From contig JACNLN010000131.1 in assembly GCA_014381485.1 (NCBI GenBank), positions 1-14,843 of the forward strand: a stretch of 14,843 nt of DNA, in the 5' to 3' direction. Made by a program: the position numbers and the translations under genes. Source of the DNA: Fidelibacterota bacterium. Lineage in GTDB: Bacteria > Fidelibacterota > Marinisomatia > Marinisomatales > CAZVFT01. Below are positions 6,400-14,658 of the stretch, in pieces. Below the pieces are notes generated by a model. That model ran no database searches. It was not told where the DNA came from and saw only the letters and a list, made by a program, of their open reading frames with translations. Every line of letters starts with the position of its first letter. Within the stretch, counting starts at the first letter, position 1.

Positions 6400-7533
6400 T
6401 TATTTATCCTGAACAAATTTCGTGAAGGCTTTCTTATTGTCCACTGGTTTTACCGTAGGACGACCCAAGTCTTCTCTGGAACCGGGTTTTATTTTCACTT
6501 CAAGAAAATTCGGACCTGTTTCCTTCATAAACTCTCCGATTCGAGATATTAATCCCTCTTCATTATCTGTGAAAAATACATTAGCATACCCATTCGCCTT
6601 CACCAACTCCAGAATATCAATAAATCTAGCTGAAGTTGCCTGTCCACCAACGGATTCATGAACTTGGTTATTCATCAGGATGTGATAAAAATTTTTCGGC
6701 TTTAGTTTGCCAATTGTAGAAAGACTACCCATGTGCATTATTAACGCACCATCACCATCTATGCAAACGACTTTTCTTCCAGGATTGGAAATCGCTATCC
6801 CCAGAGCAATGGAGGAACAATGCCCCATTGAACCCACCGTAAGAAAATCCTTGTAGTGCGGTTCTCTATTTCTTTCCCTGATCTCAAATATCTCACGTGA
6901 TGTCTTGCCGGTTGTTGACACAATTATAACATCTTCGGGAAATTGGCTCAACATTATATCCAGTGCTTTTTCTCGGTTCATCATTATTTCTTCATCTGAT
7001 GAAGATTCTAAACCATATTTACTGAAAGTCCCCTTCTTAATGACAAACACAAACGGTCGGTTTTCACTGACAGCCAGTTCAATACCATCAGTAATTTTAG
7101 CACTAATATCTTGCTCATCCTTAGATATAATGGCATAGGGAAGATCCAGGGCTTTAATTAAATCCAATTGAACTTTCCCCTGTTTAACATGCTGTGGTTC
7201 ATCCTTAACACCTGGCTCACCCCTCCATCCGATAACAATAATCATCGGAATTGAATAAACATCGCGATCACAAAGAGATAAAAGTGGATTTACTGCATTC
7301 CCCAGACCTGAATTCTGCATATACACTAAAGGAATCTTGCCCGTCCCCAGGTGGTAACCGGCAGCAAGAGCAATTGCATTACCTTCATTGGCAGCGATTA
7401 CATGCCGATCCTCAGACACATTATCATCAATACATAGACAGAATTGTTTTAACAGTGAATCAGGAACCCCTGTGAAAAAATCGACACTCTTATCAGCTAA
7501 AGCAGTATAAAATTTCAGAGGAGAAATCCCCAT
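6400..7533 (-). CDS. ppd: Phosphonopyruvate decarboxylase
   Basis: A 377-residue thiamine-diphosphate enzyme that decarboxylates phosphonopyruvate to phosphonoacetaldehyde, the step that pulls the unfavourable PEP mutase reaction forward. The N-terminal pyrimidine-binding half carries the catalytic glutamate in AANEGNAIA (E50). The C-terminal half carries the diphosphate-binding motif from GDG (260-262) to NN (288-289), and GSMGHCSSIALG (234-245) is typical of this family. Length is normal. The start is the ATG at 7531-7533, whose A overlaps the TGA stop of pepM. GGAGG at 7541-7545 is correctly spaced for it, while the adjoining TTG at 7536 would be too close. Translational coupling to pepM is therefore likely. 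Also named aepY in Bacteroides capsule loci. A sulfopyruvate decarboxylase is excluded mainly by context. Confidence 0.93.
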   Translation of the reverse strand: MGISPLKFYTALADKSVDFFTGVPDSLLKQFCLCIDDNVSEDRHVIAANEGNAIALAAGYHLGTGKIPLVYMQNSGLGNAVNPLLSLCDRDVYSIPMIIVIGWRGEPGVKDEPQHVKQGKVQLDLIKALDLPYAIISKDEQDISAKITDGIELAVSENRPFVFVIKKGTFSKYGLESSSDEEIMMNREKALDIMLSQFPEDVIIVSTTGKTSREIFEIRERNREPHYKDFLTVGSMGHCSSIALGIAISNPGRKVVCIDGDGALIMHMGSLSTIGKLKPKNFYHILMNNQVHESVGGQATSARFIDILELVKANGYANVFFTDNEEGLISRIGEFMKETGPNFLEVKIKPGSREDLGRPTVKPVDNKKAFTKFVQDK

Positions 7534-8834
7534 CAATAGTCCTCCGGTATTAATGTTAAAATTTCTTTAATTGGCATACAATATTGATCTGATGCTTCCT
7601 TACATCGTTTGTGTTTAAGAATTGATTCTGCTGTCTTGATCATCGCTGGATATGCACCCCGTATCAAGTGATTTCCATAGATAACAATATTTATGCCTAG
7701 ATCTTTAAACTCATCTTCAGTTATATAGGAAAATGTAGAAGGAACAACAACTAAAGGAACTCTATTTTCAAAAGTACGATACCGGTGACAAAAATCCATA
7801 ATTTCATTTCCATCCTTTTCTTTACTGTGAATCATAATTCCATCTGCACCAGCATCAATATATGCTCTTGCCCTCGTTATAGCATCATCAATACCATTTT
7901 TTAAGATTAAACTTTCAATCCTTGCAATAACCATAAAATCTTCAGTTAATAAAGATTTTTTGCCCTCATTAATCTTTTCACAAAAGTTCCCAATGGTATC
8001 CTGTTCCTGAAATACTTCTGTCCCAAATAAGGAGTTACGTTTCACTCCTATTTTATCTTCAATGATTACAGCTGACACGCCTAATCGTTCTAATGTTCTA
8101 ACTCGAAACCTGAAGTGCTCAATTTTTCCCCCTGTATCTCCATCCACAATAATGGGTTTTGTTGTCACCTCAAGTATCTCTTCGATAGTTTGAAATCTTG
8201 AAGAAAAATCCACTACTTCTGTATCAGGTTTCCCTTTTGATGTAGAAACGGTTAGGCTGCTCAACCAAATCCCATCGAATTCTCTTGTTTCACCATTTAC
8301 TGCTACTTTAGTTTTTTCAACGATAAGCCCTGTGATTCCACTGTGAGCTTCCATAACTTTAATAATTGGTTTTATGTCCAATAACCTTTTTAAGGATTCC
8401 AATCTTTTATTAGGAGTAATACCCCTCTCCATTAAGGTATTAAATAACTGTGTAGATGAAACACCAGCTGTATATTTCGGTTCAACCAATTTGCCACCCC
8501 ATTCTTTCAATGCATTAAGGACTCTTCTACGAGTCTCTTTTTGTACCCCTCTCTTCCAATCATCACCATGAACAACATAATCAGGCTTTATCTTCCGAAG
8601 GTTGGGAACATAGTCCAATGTCTCCTGAGGAACAACTTCATCAACACCTTTTATATTTTCAACAATCATCTTTCGTTGCGTATAAGGAATAAGAGGAAGT
8701 CGTTTATAACTTGCTATGGCTGCATCAGTCAATAATCCTACGATCACATAACCTAATTCCCGTGCCTTGTTAATAACATTTAAATGTCCATGATGAATTA
8801 AATCAGCTGACATTCCAACATAAACTTTTTTCAT
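7533..8834 (-). CDS. pepM: PEP mutase with N-terminal cytidylyltransferase domain
   Basis: A 433-residue two-domain enzyme. Residues 1 to about 135 form a HxGH-type nucleotidyltransferase of the glycerol-3-phosphate cytidylyltransferase class: VGMSADLIHHGHLN with HHGH at 14-17, and a TAGVSSTQL segment at 122-130. Residues from about 150 onward form the isocitrate-lyase-fold PEP mutase, with metal-binding DGDTGG (231-236) and the diagnostic EDKxxxxxNS motif (E259-S268). The mutase interconverts PEP and phosphonopyruvate, creating the C-P bond. The transferase domain probably activates a phosphonate product with CTP to a CMP-phosphonate (inference). The start is supported by GGAGG at 8840-8844, five bases before the ATG and the strongest ribosome-binding site in the window. 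This fusion architecture is known in PEP mutases of capsule loci such as Bacteroides aepX. A 78-bp gap separates it from the upstream transferase gene. Confidence 0.95.
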   Translation of the reverse strand: MKKVYVGMSADLIHHGHLNVINKARELGYVIVGLLTDAAIASYKRLPLIPYTQRKMIVENIKGVDEVVPQETLDYVPNLRKIKPDYVVHGDDWKRGVQKETRRRVLNALKEWGGKLVEPKYTAGVSSTQLFNTLMERGITPNKRLESLKRLLDIKPIIKVMEAHSGITGLIVEKTKVAVNGETREFDGIWLSSLTVSTSKGKPDTEVVDFSSRFQTIEEILEVTTKPIIVDGDTGGKIEHFRFRVRTLERLGVSAVIIEDKIGVKRNSLFGTEVFQEQDTIGNFCEKINEGKKSLLTEDFMVIARIESLILKNGIDDAITRARAYIDAGADGIMIHSKEKDGNEIMDFCHRYRTFENRVPLVVVPSTFSYITEDEFKDLGINIVIYGNHLIRGAYPAMIKTAESILKHKRCKEASDQYCMPIKEILTLIPEDY

Positions 8835-8912
8835 TCTTTCCTCCAGTTGTATTAATATTTTTTTGCCAACCCAATGTTTTAAAACAAGATTGAAATATTT
8901 AACAAAACTTTC

Positions 8913-10046
8913 TTATGAATAATTTAACTCCCTTTTTATGTACGCATGAAGAGCTTTAGCCGATCGAACACTGGATGGTTCATCTGTTAATTCGATTGAA
9001 TCATTAAAATATTTTTTTTGTACATCAATATATTGGTTATGCCTTTTAAAACCTTCTTCCAACAGATTATCCAATCGGGATATATCATCTACCACAGGAC
9101 CCAGATGCCAGTGCACATATTGCAGGTTATCTTTCCAATCCACTTTATGAGCATTCAGAAAAACACAGGGCTTTGGTGAAACCAGTACTTCAACAATCTG
9201 GCTGCTTACATCGCTGAGATAGAGATCTGCAATCCTGGTATATGTCATGTTAATTGATGATCGAGAACCCAAATCAATGTGTATATGGGGTATATCCCTG
9301 TATTTATTCAGTTTCAACCACCTTTTTTTCCTTCCCTTAAATTCAACGTGGGGCGCAAAAATCAAATTGTATTTACCTGAGTTCTTAAAAAAGTCTAGAA
9401 CCTTCCTGCCCCATTTATACCAAGAGGATAATCGTTGCTCAAAATGAGGATTGTAAAGTATTATTGGTCGTTTTTCTTCAAATAGGTTTAAATCATCTAT
9501 ATCCGGAGTTTCAATATCAAATTTTGGATATCCGACCATTGCCCAGTTATTTTCAGTTAAAAGGCCTAAACTATCCAGGCGTCGGTATTTTTTGGGACCA
9601 TAGAGCAGGAAATATTGAAACTTACTCAGGCGATTTGGGAATTCTCTATCCCTGTCTCCAGCCCCATGAAAAACTGAAATATACTTTGGTTTTGTGATCC
9701 CATGTACCTTTATGAGACGTACTAATGAATCACTTGTATCTACAATTACATCCATATTTTGGAACAAATGGGCATGTTTATCAATCATTTTCTGCGGTTT
9801 TGGGAAGGGTCTGTTCTTTAAATTAAAACATCGGAACATTGGTAGTTGTTTCAATTGTATAATTTTTGCGCCATTTCCTGGATACTTTAAACTGATCTCG
9901 TTCAATAATTCAAACGTATCATTGTAAGCAGAATAAAATATTACTCGTAAATCCCTGTCAAGTAGTGACAATTCAAATGCCGTAGGAGCGCCGTGATATA
10001 TATGGTATGAATGACGAAAAAAGGGAAATGCTACCCGGATACTCAT
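8913..10046 (-). CDS. Divergent TagB/TagF-like transferase
   Basis: A 377-residue protein that I place in the CDP-glycerol glycerophosphotransferase superfamily from the order of short motifs: SVFHGAGDRDREFP with HG at 127-128, VGYPKFD (171-177), LYNPHF in place of the usual APTxR-like strand (197-202), FAPHVEF in place of KxHP (230-236), and LSDVSSQIVE (277-286) in place of the SDYSS donor loop. The last two are weaker versions of the family motifs, so donor use may differ from true TagF. No signal peptide or clear membrane segment is seen; an early HSYHIYH stretch is histidine-rich. It appears to be the first gene of the phosphonate operon. The ATG at 10044-10046 lacks a good ribosome-binding site, and upstream DNA is transposase debris, so the original promoter region may have been replaced. 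Confidence 0.65.
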   Translation of the reverse strand: MSIRVAFPFFRHSYHIYHGAPTAFELSLLDRDLRVIFYSAYNDTFELLNEISLKYPGNGAKIIQLKQLPMFRCFNLKNRPFPKPQKMIDKHAHLFQNMDVIVDTSDSLVRLIKVHGITKPKYISVFHGAGDRDREFPNRLSKFQYFLLYGPKKYRRLDSLGLLTENNWAMVGYPKFDIETPDIDDLNLFEEKRPIILYNPHFEQRLSSWYKWGRKVLDFFKNSGKYNLIFAPHVEFKGRKKRWLKLNKYRDIPHIHIDLGSRSSINMTYTRIADLYLSDVSSQIVEVLVSPKPCVFLNAHKVDWKDNLQYVHWHLGPVVDDISRLDNLLEEGFKRHNQYIDVQKKYFNDSIELTDEPSSVRSAKALHAYIKRELNYS

Positions 10047-10279
10047 AAATTGATGACCATATGACAGTTATAATTTACATTCTTTAAATTATTTATCAGT
10101 TTAGTATTTATAAGTATAATTAACAACGATATTCCGATATGTCTCTGAGTTCGATAAAATAAATATTTTACAATACTTTCTGCAGGATCAATCTCCCGCT
10201 GGGATTCCGACAGGACATATTTCCATTTTGAGTCGCAATATTGATAATAACCTTGAGAATTTGTTACGGAAGATACACT

Positions 10280-10729
10280 AAAATTCAAACAGAAACGAGT
10301 CAGCTTTCCAAAAGTACGGGGATGATAGACGCTGCCTCTGAAGCTGGCTTCATTATCTAATTGTAAATACTTTGGTATCCCATATTTTTTCCAATCATCG
10401 ACGATAAATCTTATAATACTGTCAGCTCCTTTTAATTAATACCGGTATAAATTTGCCTGCGATAAGAAGACATCAATCCGATTGACAGATACCACTTTTC
10501 CATAGCCTATGATATATTTGGGTGTCGTTAAATCAAGCTGGTGGATGTGCCCGGTATACCAGTCCGGATCCCCTGATTTGTAGTGCTTTATCCATTTGTA
10601 AACCCAATTCTTGGTATGGTGAAGTTTATTATGGCTATCAGTATGATTTTTAACTTCAACAACCAAGCTGATACATCGTTTATGGTCTTCAATTTCATTT
10701 GAAGCAGTTCTACTTTTTTTCAACATCAT
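10280..10729 (-). pseudogene. Decayed integrase-core (DDE) transposase
   Basis: Read on the minus strand from ATG 10729, the frame contains a helix-turn-helix end (NWVYKWIKHYKSGDPDWY), then jumps directly to HQLDLTTPKYI, losing the linker of roughly 80 or more residues normally between them. After SVNRIDVF and LYRY it meets an in-frame TAA at 10436-10438. It then continues in the same frame through FIVDDWKKYGIPKYLQLDN, SFRGS and HPRTFGKLTRFCL to about 10280. These are the first two catalytic Asp regions of an rve-type transposase (IS481-like). The third (Glu) region is missing; beyond 10280 the frame stays open to 10043 but is unrecognisable. With an internal deletion, a stop and a lost C terminus, it is non-functional. 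Exact IS family is uncertain. Confidence 0.8.
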
Positions 10730-10804
10730 TCATTATCCTTTTTTATGTAAATTACACGATGTGTGTACGATGTCATGAGATTCGCCAAGTATGCGGTGAG
10801 CAAA

Positions 10805-10833
10805 TTGATGCAGATTAATATCATTTTTATTAT
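10805..10833 (+). promoter_or_regulatory. Candidate sigma70-type promoter for the LicD operon
   Basis: TTGATG (10805-10810) and TATTAT (10828-10833) are separated by exactly 17 bp, matching the -35/-10 consensus at 4 or more positions each. Transcription would begin about 30 bp before the first ATG of the licD gene. In such AT-rich DNA a chance match is possible. Confidence 0.35.
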
Positions 10834-10871
10834 TATACCCGAATAGAAGTGCGCGACTTTGTATTTTAAAA

Positions 10872-12146
10872 ATGTATAGAGGAGCAAATATACAATCATC
10901 AATTGGCAAAATTGCCGGCTATGGAGAAAAAAAAGCAATGAAGCTTCTATTATATACCAAAAAGGTTTTTGATAATAATGGAATACCTTTTTGGCTGGAT
11001 TCTGGTACCTTGTTAGGTCTCTATAGAGATGGCCGACTCATCCCGAATAAAAAGAACCTTACTATTGGTATTCCAGCACAATATTTACAAAATATTTTAT
11101 CTCTTAAGGCATCTTTTCTACCCTGGTATAGATTACGACTGAAATATGATAAATCAGGATACAGTTGGATCGATGGTAATATCACAAAGTTATATTTCGT
11201 ACCGATAATAGCAATCAAGCACAGGACTCTTGGTTTGAATATCAATCTAACATTTAATAAGGGGAAATATACTCGCTGGGTTAGCGGTATGGCCTGTAAA
11301 CAGGTATTATCGGAACATTATTCCAATCTAGACTCACTTACTATTGTCGGTAAAACCTTTCAAACACCGGGGAATATTGAGAAATATTTAACTGTGCGAT
11401 ATGGTAACTGGCGCCAGGTAGTTGACCGATGGGATACTAATTCTGATGATGGCTCTATTATCGATAAGAAAACAATGCTTAGTCTCCCGCGGAAGACTCG
11501 TTGTACCAATCCAAAGCGTTTCAGGAAACGCGTTTATTTAACGGGCAAAAATCTTATTAAAATGAAAAAGCTTCTATCTGACACGGTTTCTATATTGGAA
11601 AAAAACGGTATTAAATATTGGCTTGATTTCGGAACACTGTTGGGCGTTATCCGTGATAAAGAATTGATAGCCTGGGACCACGATGTGGATATATGTATTT
11701 CAGGAAAAGATGTGGAAAAATTTCTTGCTATCAAAAAAAAATTTCCGATCAGATACCGAATCAGTATGCGCTATGATCACACCGGCAGATTACCCGGAAC
11801 GCTTCGCCTTATTAAGATAAAATATTGGCATCGTAAATATTTAATGCTTTTCAAGTTCCAAGAGATATATCTGGATATTTTTATCAAATATAGGGTCGGT
11901 GATTACTACTACTGGATATCCACTCATACTCCAAAAAGGGTAAAAGCCGAGTATCATGAAGATCTTGATACTATCTACTGGGACAATCGAAATTATGCAA
12001 TTCCTTCCAACGTTGACCAATATCTTACCGATACTTTCGGAGATTGGCGAACACCAGTTAAAAATTTTGATTCAAGCCTGGATGATTTTACTATATACGA
12101 GGAGTTACAGTATAAACCTAAAAGGAGAGATAATAAGCATGTTTGA
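10872..12146 (+). CDS. licD: Tandem LicD-family protein with degenerate N-terminal copy
   Basis: A 424-residue protein made of two LicD-type nucleotidyltransferase-fold units. The C-terminal unit has YWLDFGTLLGVIRD (249-262), the metal-binding DHDVD (269-273), YLDIF (333-337) and a closing YLTDTFGDWRTPV (384-396). The N-terminal unit has FWLDSGTLLGLYRD (40-53), but KKNLT (60-64) sits where DHDVD should be, LNI (122-124) replaces LDI, and the closing motif is YLTVRYGNWRQVV (172-184). LicD proteins transfer phosphocholine or related alcohol-phosphates from CDP donors onto glycans; here a CMP-phosphonate donor is conceivable (inference). The N unit is predicted to be catalytically dead, perhaps binding acceptor or stabilising the fold. 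The ATG at 10872 has no ribosome-binding site; the ATG at 10938 has GGAG 11 bases upstream and is a real alternative that keeps both domains. The stop overlaps the next gene. Confidence 0.85.
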   Translation: MYRGANIQSSIGKIAGYGEKKAMKLLLYTKKVFDNNGIPFWLDSGTLLGLYRDGRLIPNKKNLTIGIPAQYLQNILSLKASFLPWYRLRLKYDKSGYSWIDGNITKLYFVPIIAIKHRTLGLNINLTFNKGKYTRWVSGMACKQVLSEHYSNLDSLTIVGKTFQTPGNIEKYLTVRYGNWRQVVDRWDTNSDDGSIIDKKTMLSLPRKTRCTNPKRFRKRVYLTGKNLIKMKKLLSDTVSILEKNGIKYWLDFGTLLGVIRDKELIAWDHDVDICISGKDVEKFLAIKKKFPIRYRISMRYDHTGRLPGTLRLIKIKYWHRKYLMLFKFQEIYLDIFIKYRVGDYYYWISTHTPKRVKAEYHEDLDTIYWDNRNYAIPSNVDQYLTDTFGDWRTPVKNFDSSLDDFTIYEELQYKPKRRDNKHV

Positions 12147-13362
12147 TGCAGTAATATTTCTTTTGTCACCTTTATTATATTTGATTAATAAAATTATCCC
12201 TTTGTCTAAAGAGAAGGTACTATTTTATAGCAAACGAGGATTATTCCATGGAAATCCTAAATATTTTTATTATTATCTTATTGAGAAGAAATGGGGACGT
12301 CCTCTTTGGGTAACAAATTCCAAAGATGTATATAATGATCTTCGCAAGGAATACTCAACAAAAAACCTTGTTTTAAGAAAAGGAATAATTGGAAATATCA
12401 AATATATTTACCACTACTTGACCTCATCATCATTAATTATAAGAGGGAGGAATGATTGCTGGCACATTTTACGTTATACAAAAACCAAAAGACGCAAGAT
12501 AATCAATGTAGGTCATGGTGTACTTGTGCCTGGAACAAAGAAAACGGGGATTGAAATACGATCATCCGGTAGATCAATCAAGAAAGAAATTAGACGAAGG
12601 CGGGCAGTCACTTATTATACTATGTGTTCGGAAATTGAAAAGTATACCCGTTCAGCAGCTTATTTCGTAAATCTAAACAATTTTATCGTTACCGGTGTAC
12701 CACAAAGCGATGTCGTAATCAACAATATGGGCAACAAGCAAAATATTTACCAGCTTCTTAACAAATTAATTCAACCCAAAGTCAATTTTGAAAAGATTAT
12801 CCTTTACACCCCGACCCATAGGGATGCCGGTAGATGGAAAGATAGTGTTCATCCAAGTACTTTTTTCCCTTTCAATGATTTTCACATTGATCAGTTAAAA
12901 GCTTTTCTTACTAACAATCGGGCTATTTTGATATTAAGAACTCATGATAATGAAAATGAATTTGGTTTTGGTGATCAACTACAAGTTAAATCGATTGTTG
13001 ATAATGATCGAATATTTTACTTCTCACATTCAATTTTAGCGGAAGTAAATGAAATTTTACCGGCGGTAGATCTTCTTATCTCTGATTATTCAACCATCGC
13101 CGTAGATTTCCTTTTATGTAACAAACCAATTATCTACGTACCCTACGATCTAAAAGATTATCACCGCGGAATTGTTTTAGATTATGACTCATGGACACCT
13201 GGTGAAAAAGTTTATGATTTTGAACAATTTCTTAAGACAGCACAGGAATATTTAATTAATCCCGGAAAAGATTCCGAGGAACGGGAACGGATAAAAAGGA
13301 TGTTCCATCAACATTTGGATGGAAATAGCTGCGAACGGATACTAAGGTTGATTCAGAATTAA
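12139..13362 (+). CDS. TagF-like CDP-glycerol glycerophosphotransferase family protein
   Basis: A 407-residue protein and the clearest member of the CDP-glycerol glycerophosphotransferase family in the window. Motifs are VGHG with H126, TPTHRD (224-229), RTHD (267-270) where KxHP is usual, SDYST (315-319), and the family's YDLKDY...GIVLDYDSWTPGEKV block (336-358). The N terminus MFDAVIFLLSPLLYLINKI is hydrophobic and fits peripheral membrane attachment. The start is the ATG at 12139, overlapping the end of licD by 8 bp and served by AGGAG at 12123-12127. A longer in-frame ATG at 11956 lies deep inside licD and is rejected. Overlap with licD implies translational coupling and a shared pathway. 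It would add polyol-phosphate or another CDP/CMP-linked unit to a surface polymer on the cytoplasmic side. Confidence 0.85.
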   Translation: MFDAVIFLLSPLLYLINKIIPLSKEKVLFYSKRGLFHGNPKYFYYYLIEKKWGRPLWVTNSKDVYNDLRKEYSTKNLVLRKGIIGNIKYIYHYLTSSSLIIRGRNDCWHILRYTKTKRRKIINVGHGVLVPGTKKTGIEIRSSGRSIKKEIRRRRAVTYYTMCSEIEKYTRSAAYFVNLNNFIVTGVPQSDVVINNMGNKQNIYQLLNKLIQPKVNFEKIILYTPTHRDAGRWKDSVHPSTFFPFNDFHIDQLKAFLTNNRAILILRTHDNENEFGFGDQLQVKSIVDNDRIFYFSHSILAEVNEILPAVDLLISDYSTIAVDFLLCNKPIIYVPYDLKDYHRGIVLDYDSWTPGEKVYDFEQFLKTAQEYLINPGKDSEERERIKRMFHQHLDGNSCERILRLIQN

Positions 13363-13409
13363 AAGAAATTATTTTATTTTAAATTAATTCAAACAGTCAA
13401 AATTTTTAG

Positions 13410-13449
13410 CTAGGACAAACCTATGATTCCTAGGATAAACTTATGAAAC
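13410..13449 (+). repeat. 20-bp imperfect tandem repeat
   Basis: Two adjacent 20-bp units at 13410-13429 and 13430-13449 agree at 16 of 20 positions, each beginning CTAGGA. They lie in the 112-bp gap between the TagF-like and glycosyltransferase genes. Role unknown. Confidence 0.4.
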
Positions 13450-13474
13450 CGTTAAATTATATTAAAATGATTTT

Positions 13475-14491
13475 GTGAAGTTGAAATTTAACATTATTTA
13501 CACTCCGGGAAACACCGAGTACTTAAGGCTTTTTGTACTAAGTCTATTAAAGTGGTCGGATTGTTACTTTCGAATTGTCATCAATGGCTGTAATGACAAA
13601 GAAAAAAATATGTTAGAACAATTTTGCCAAAGATATTCGCGACTAGAATTTTTTGATTTACCGTTTAATGATATGTTACTTCATGGGGCTGTACTGTCAT
13701 ATCTTCAAAAGAAAGAAGAATCTGACTATTTCTGCTTTATGGATTCAGATATATTTGTTATAGGCAATTTCATGAATGAGTTTTACCCTTATTTAAACCA
13801 ATATAGCGCGATTTTCTCCGGGAGTGCTATCTGGCTTTCAGAACAGGATCAAATAATAGAGAAATCCAATTTACGGATGGGAGGAAGATTTCATTGGACA
13901 AGCGATAATTTTTGCTTAGGCAGCTCATTTTTTGCGATTTATAATAATAGAATTTTATCTCAATTAATCGAAGACACAGGAGTTACATTTGATAAATACT
14001 TAAGCTGGCAAAATATACCGCCAAGATTCAAACAAGACATTGTGAAACTGGACTTGAAAAAAAAAGCATACGATACTGGTAAAATCATCAATATTTTGTT
14101 ACAATGTCAAGGTAATAAAATAATATATAAAAACTCTAATACACTGTGCCATCTTGGTGGGTTATCTTCTTTAAAAATAGGTCCCCTGTCAAGAGTACCT
14201 CCTAAAGGTATAAAAAGATTTCGTAAAAATATCTCAAGATTCATTTCAATTCGGAACTTGCGCAACAAAGCAAGAATGCGAGAGAGAGAATACCAATTTA
14301 ACGTAAAATACAATAGATTTGATACGGCCGAATACTTCTCGAATGTTTTACGCGGCCTGTTTGCCAATAAACCGATCTCAGCCATACTTAATGTCAGTGA
14401 TGATACAAATGCTAAAAAAATCCAGATTGCGCGCAATTATATTGAAGCCCTCTACGACGAGTTTAAAGATGAACTTAGATACAGTAGTTAA
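13475..14491 (+). CDS. GT-A-type glycosyltransferase
   Basis: A 338-residue protein that resembles a nucleotide-sugar-dependent glycosyltransferase. It opens with a beta strand KFNIIYTPGNTEYLRLFVLSL as in GT-A folds. The metal-binding DSD motif lies at 90-92 in the segment FCFMDSDIFVIGNF, and an acceptor-side segment DNFCLGSSFFAIYNNRI follows. The C-terminal third is rich in Arg and Lys (RFRKNISRFISIRNLRNKARMRERE) and not recognisable. The start is a GTG without a convincing ribosome-binding site; an ATG at 13443 runs into a stop after 11 codons, and no other better start was found. It is the third gene of the + strand group with the tandem LicD and TagF-like genes, so it probably builds the glycan they decorate. 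Sugar specificity is unknown. Confidence 0.65.
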   Translation: MKLKFNIIYTPGNTEYLRLFVLSLLKWSDCYFRIVINGCNDKEKNMLEQFCQRYSRLEFFDLPFNDMLLHGAVLSYLQKKEESDYFCFMDSDIFVIGNFMNEFYPYLNQYSAIFSGSAIWLSEQDQIIEKSNLRMGGRFHWTSDNFCLGSSFFAIYNNRILSQLIEDTGVTFDKYLSWQNIPPRFKQDIVKLDLKKKAYDTGKIINILLQCQGNKIIYKNSNTLCHLGGLSSLKIGPLSRVPPKGIKRFRKNISRFISIRNLRNKARMREREYQFNVKYNRFDTAEYFSNVLRGLFANKPISAILNVSDDTNAKKIQIARNYIEALYDEFKDELRYSS

Positions 14492-14658
14492 GGATAGAAT
14501 TTGAACGGAGATAAAATCTAACTATCTGTTTTTCTATTATCGCCTATCCTGGCCTCAACCTATAACAGGTATGTACCTCCAATGATCAGTCACTTATTAT
14601 ATTCCACAAACTGCGTTTTAATTATCACGTGGTTTGGTTATTATTAAAAACCTACGAT

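Noticed and set aside
7533..8834. PepM C-terminal domain as isocitrate or methylisocitrate lyase
   Set aside because: The EDK-x5-NS motif and the adjoining phosphonopyruvate decarboxylase specify PEP mutase.
10043..10279. Open frame continuing after the transposase remnant, with ATGA overlap to the next gene
   Set aside because: Stays open but matches nothing I recognise and lacks the expected transposase C terminus; the overlap is probably chance, though recorded as a finding.
10726..10938. 70-residue minus-strand frame between the transposase remnant and licD
   Set aside because: It is AT-rich, hydrophobic by composition only, overlaps the licD start and contains the candidate promoter; no family resemblance.
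11956..12138. N-terminal extension of the TagF-like protein from ATG 11956
   Set aside because: It lies inside the LicD coding sequence in another frame; the ATG at 12139 has a good ribosome-binding site and a family-like N terminus.
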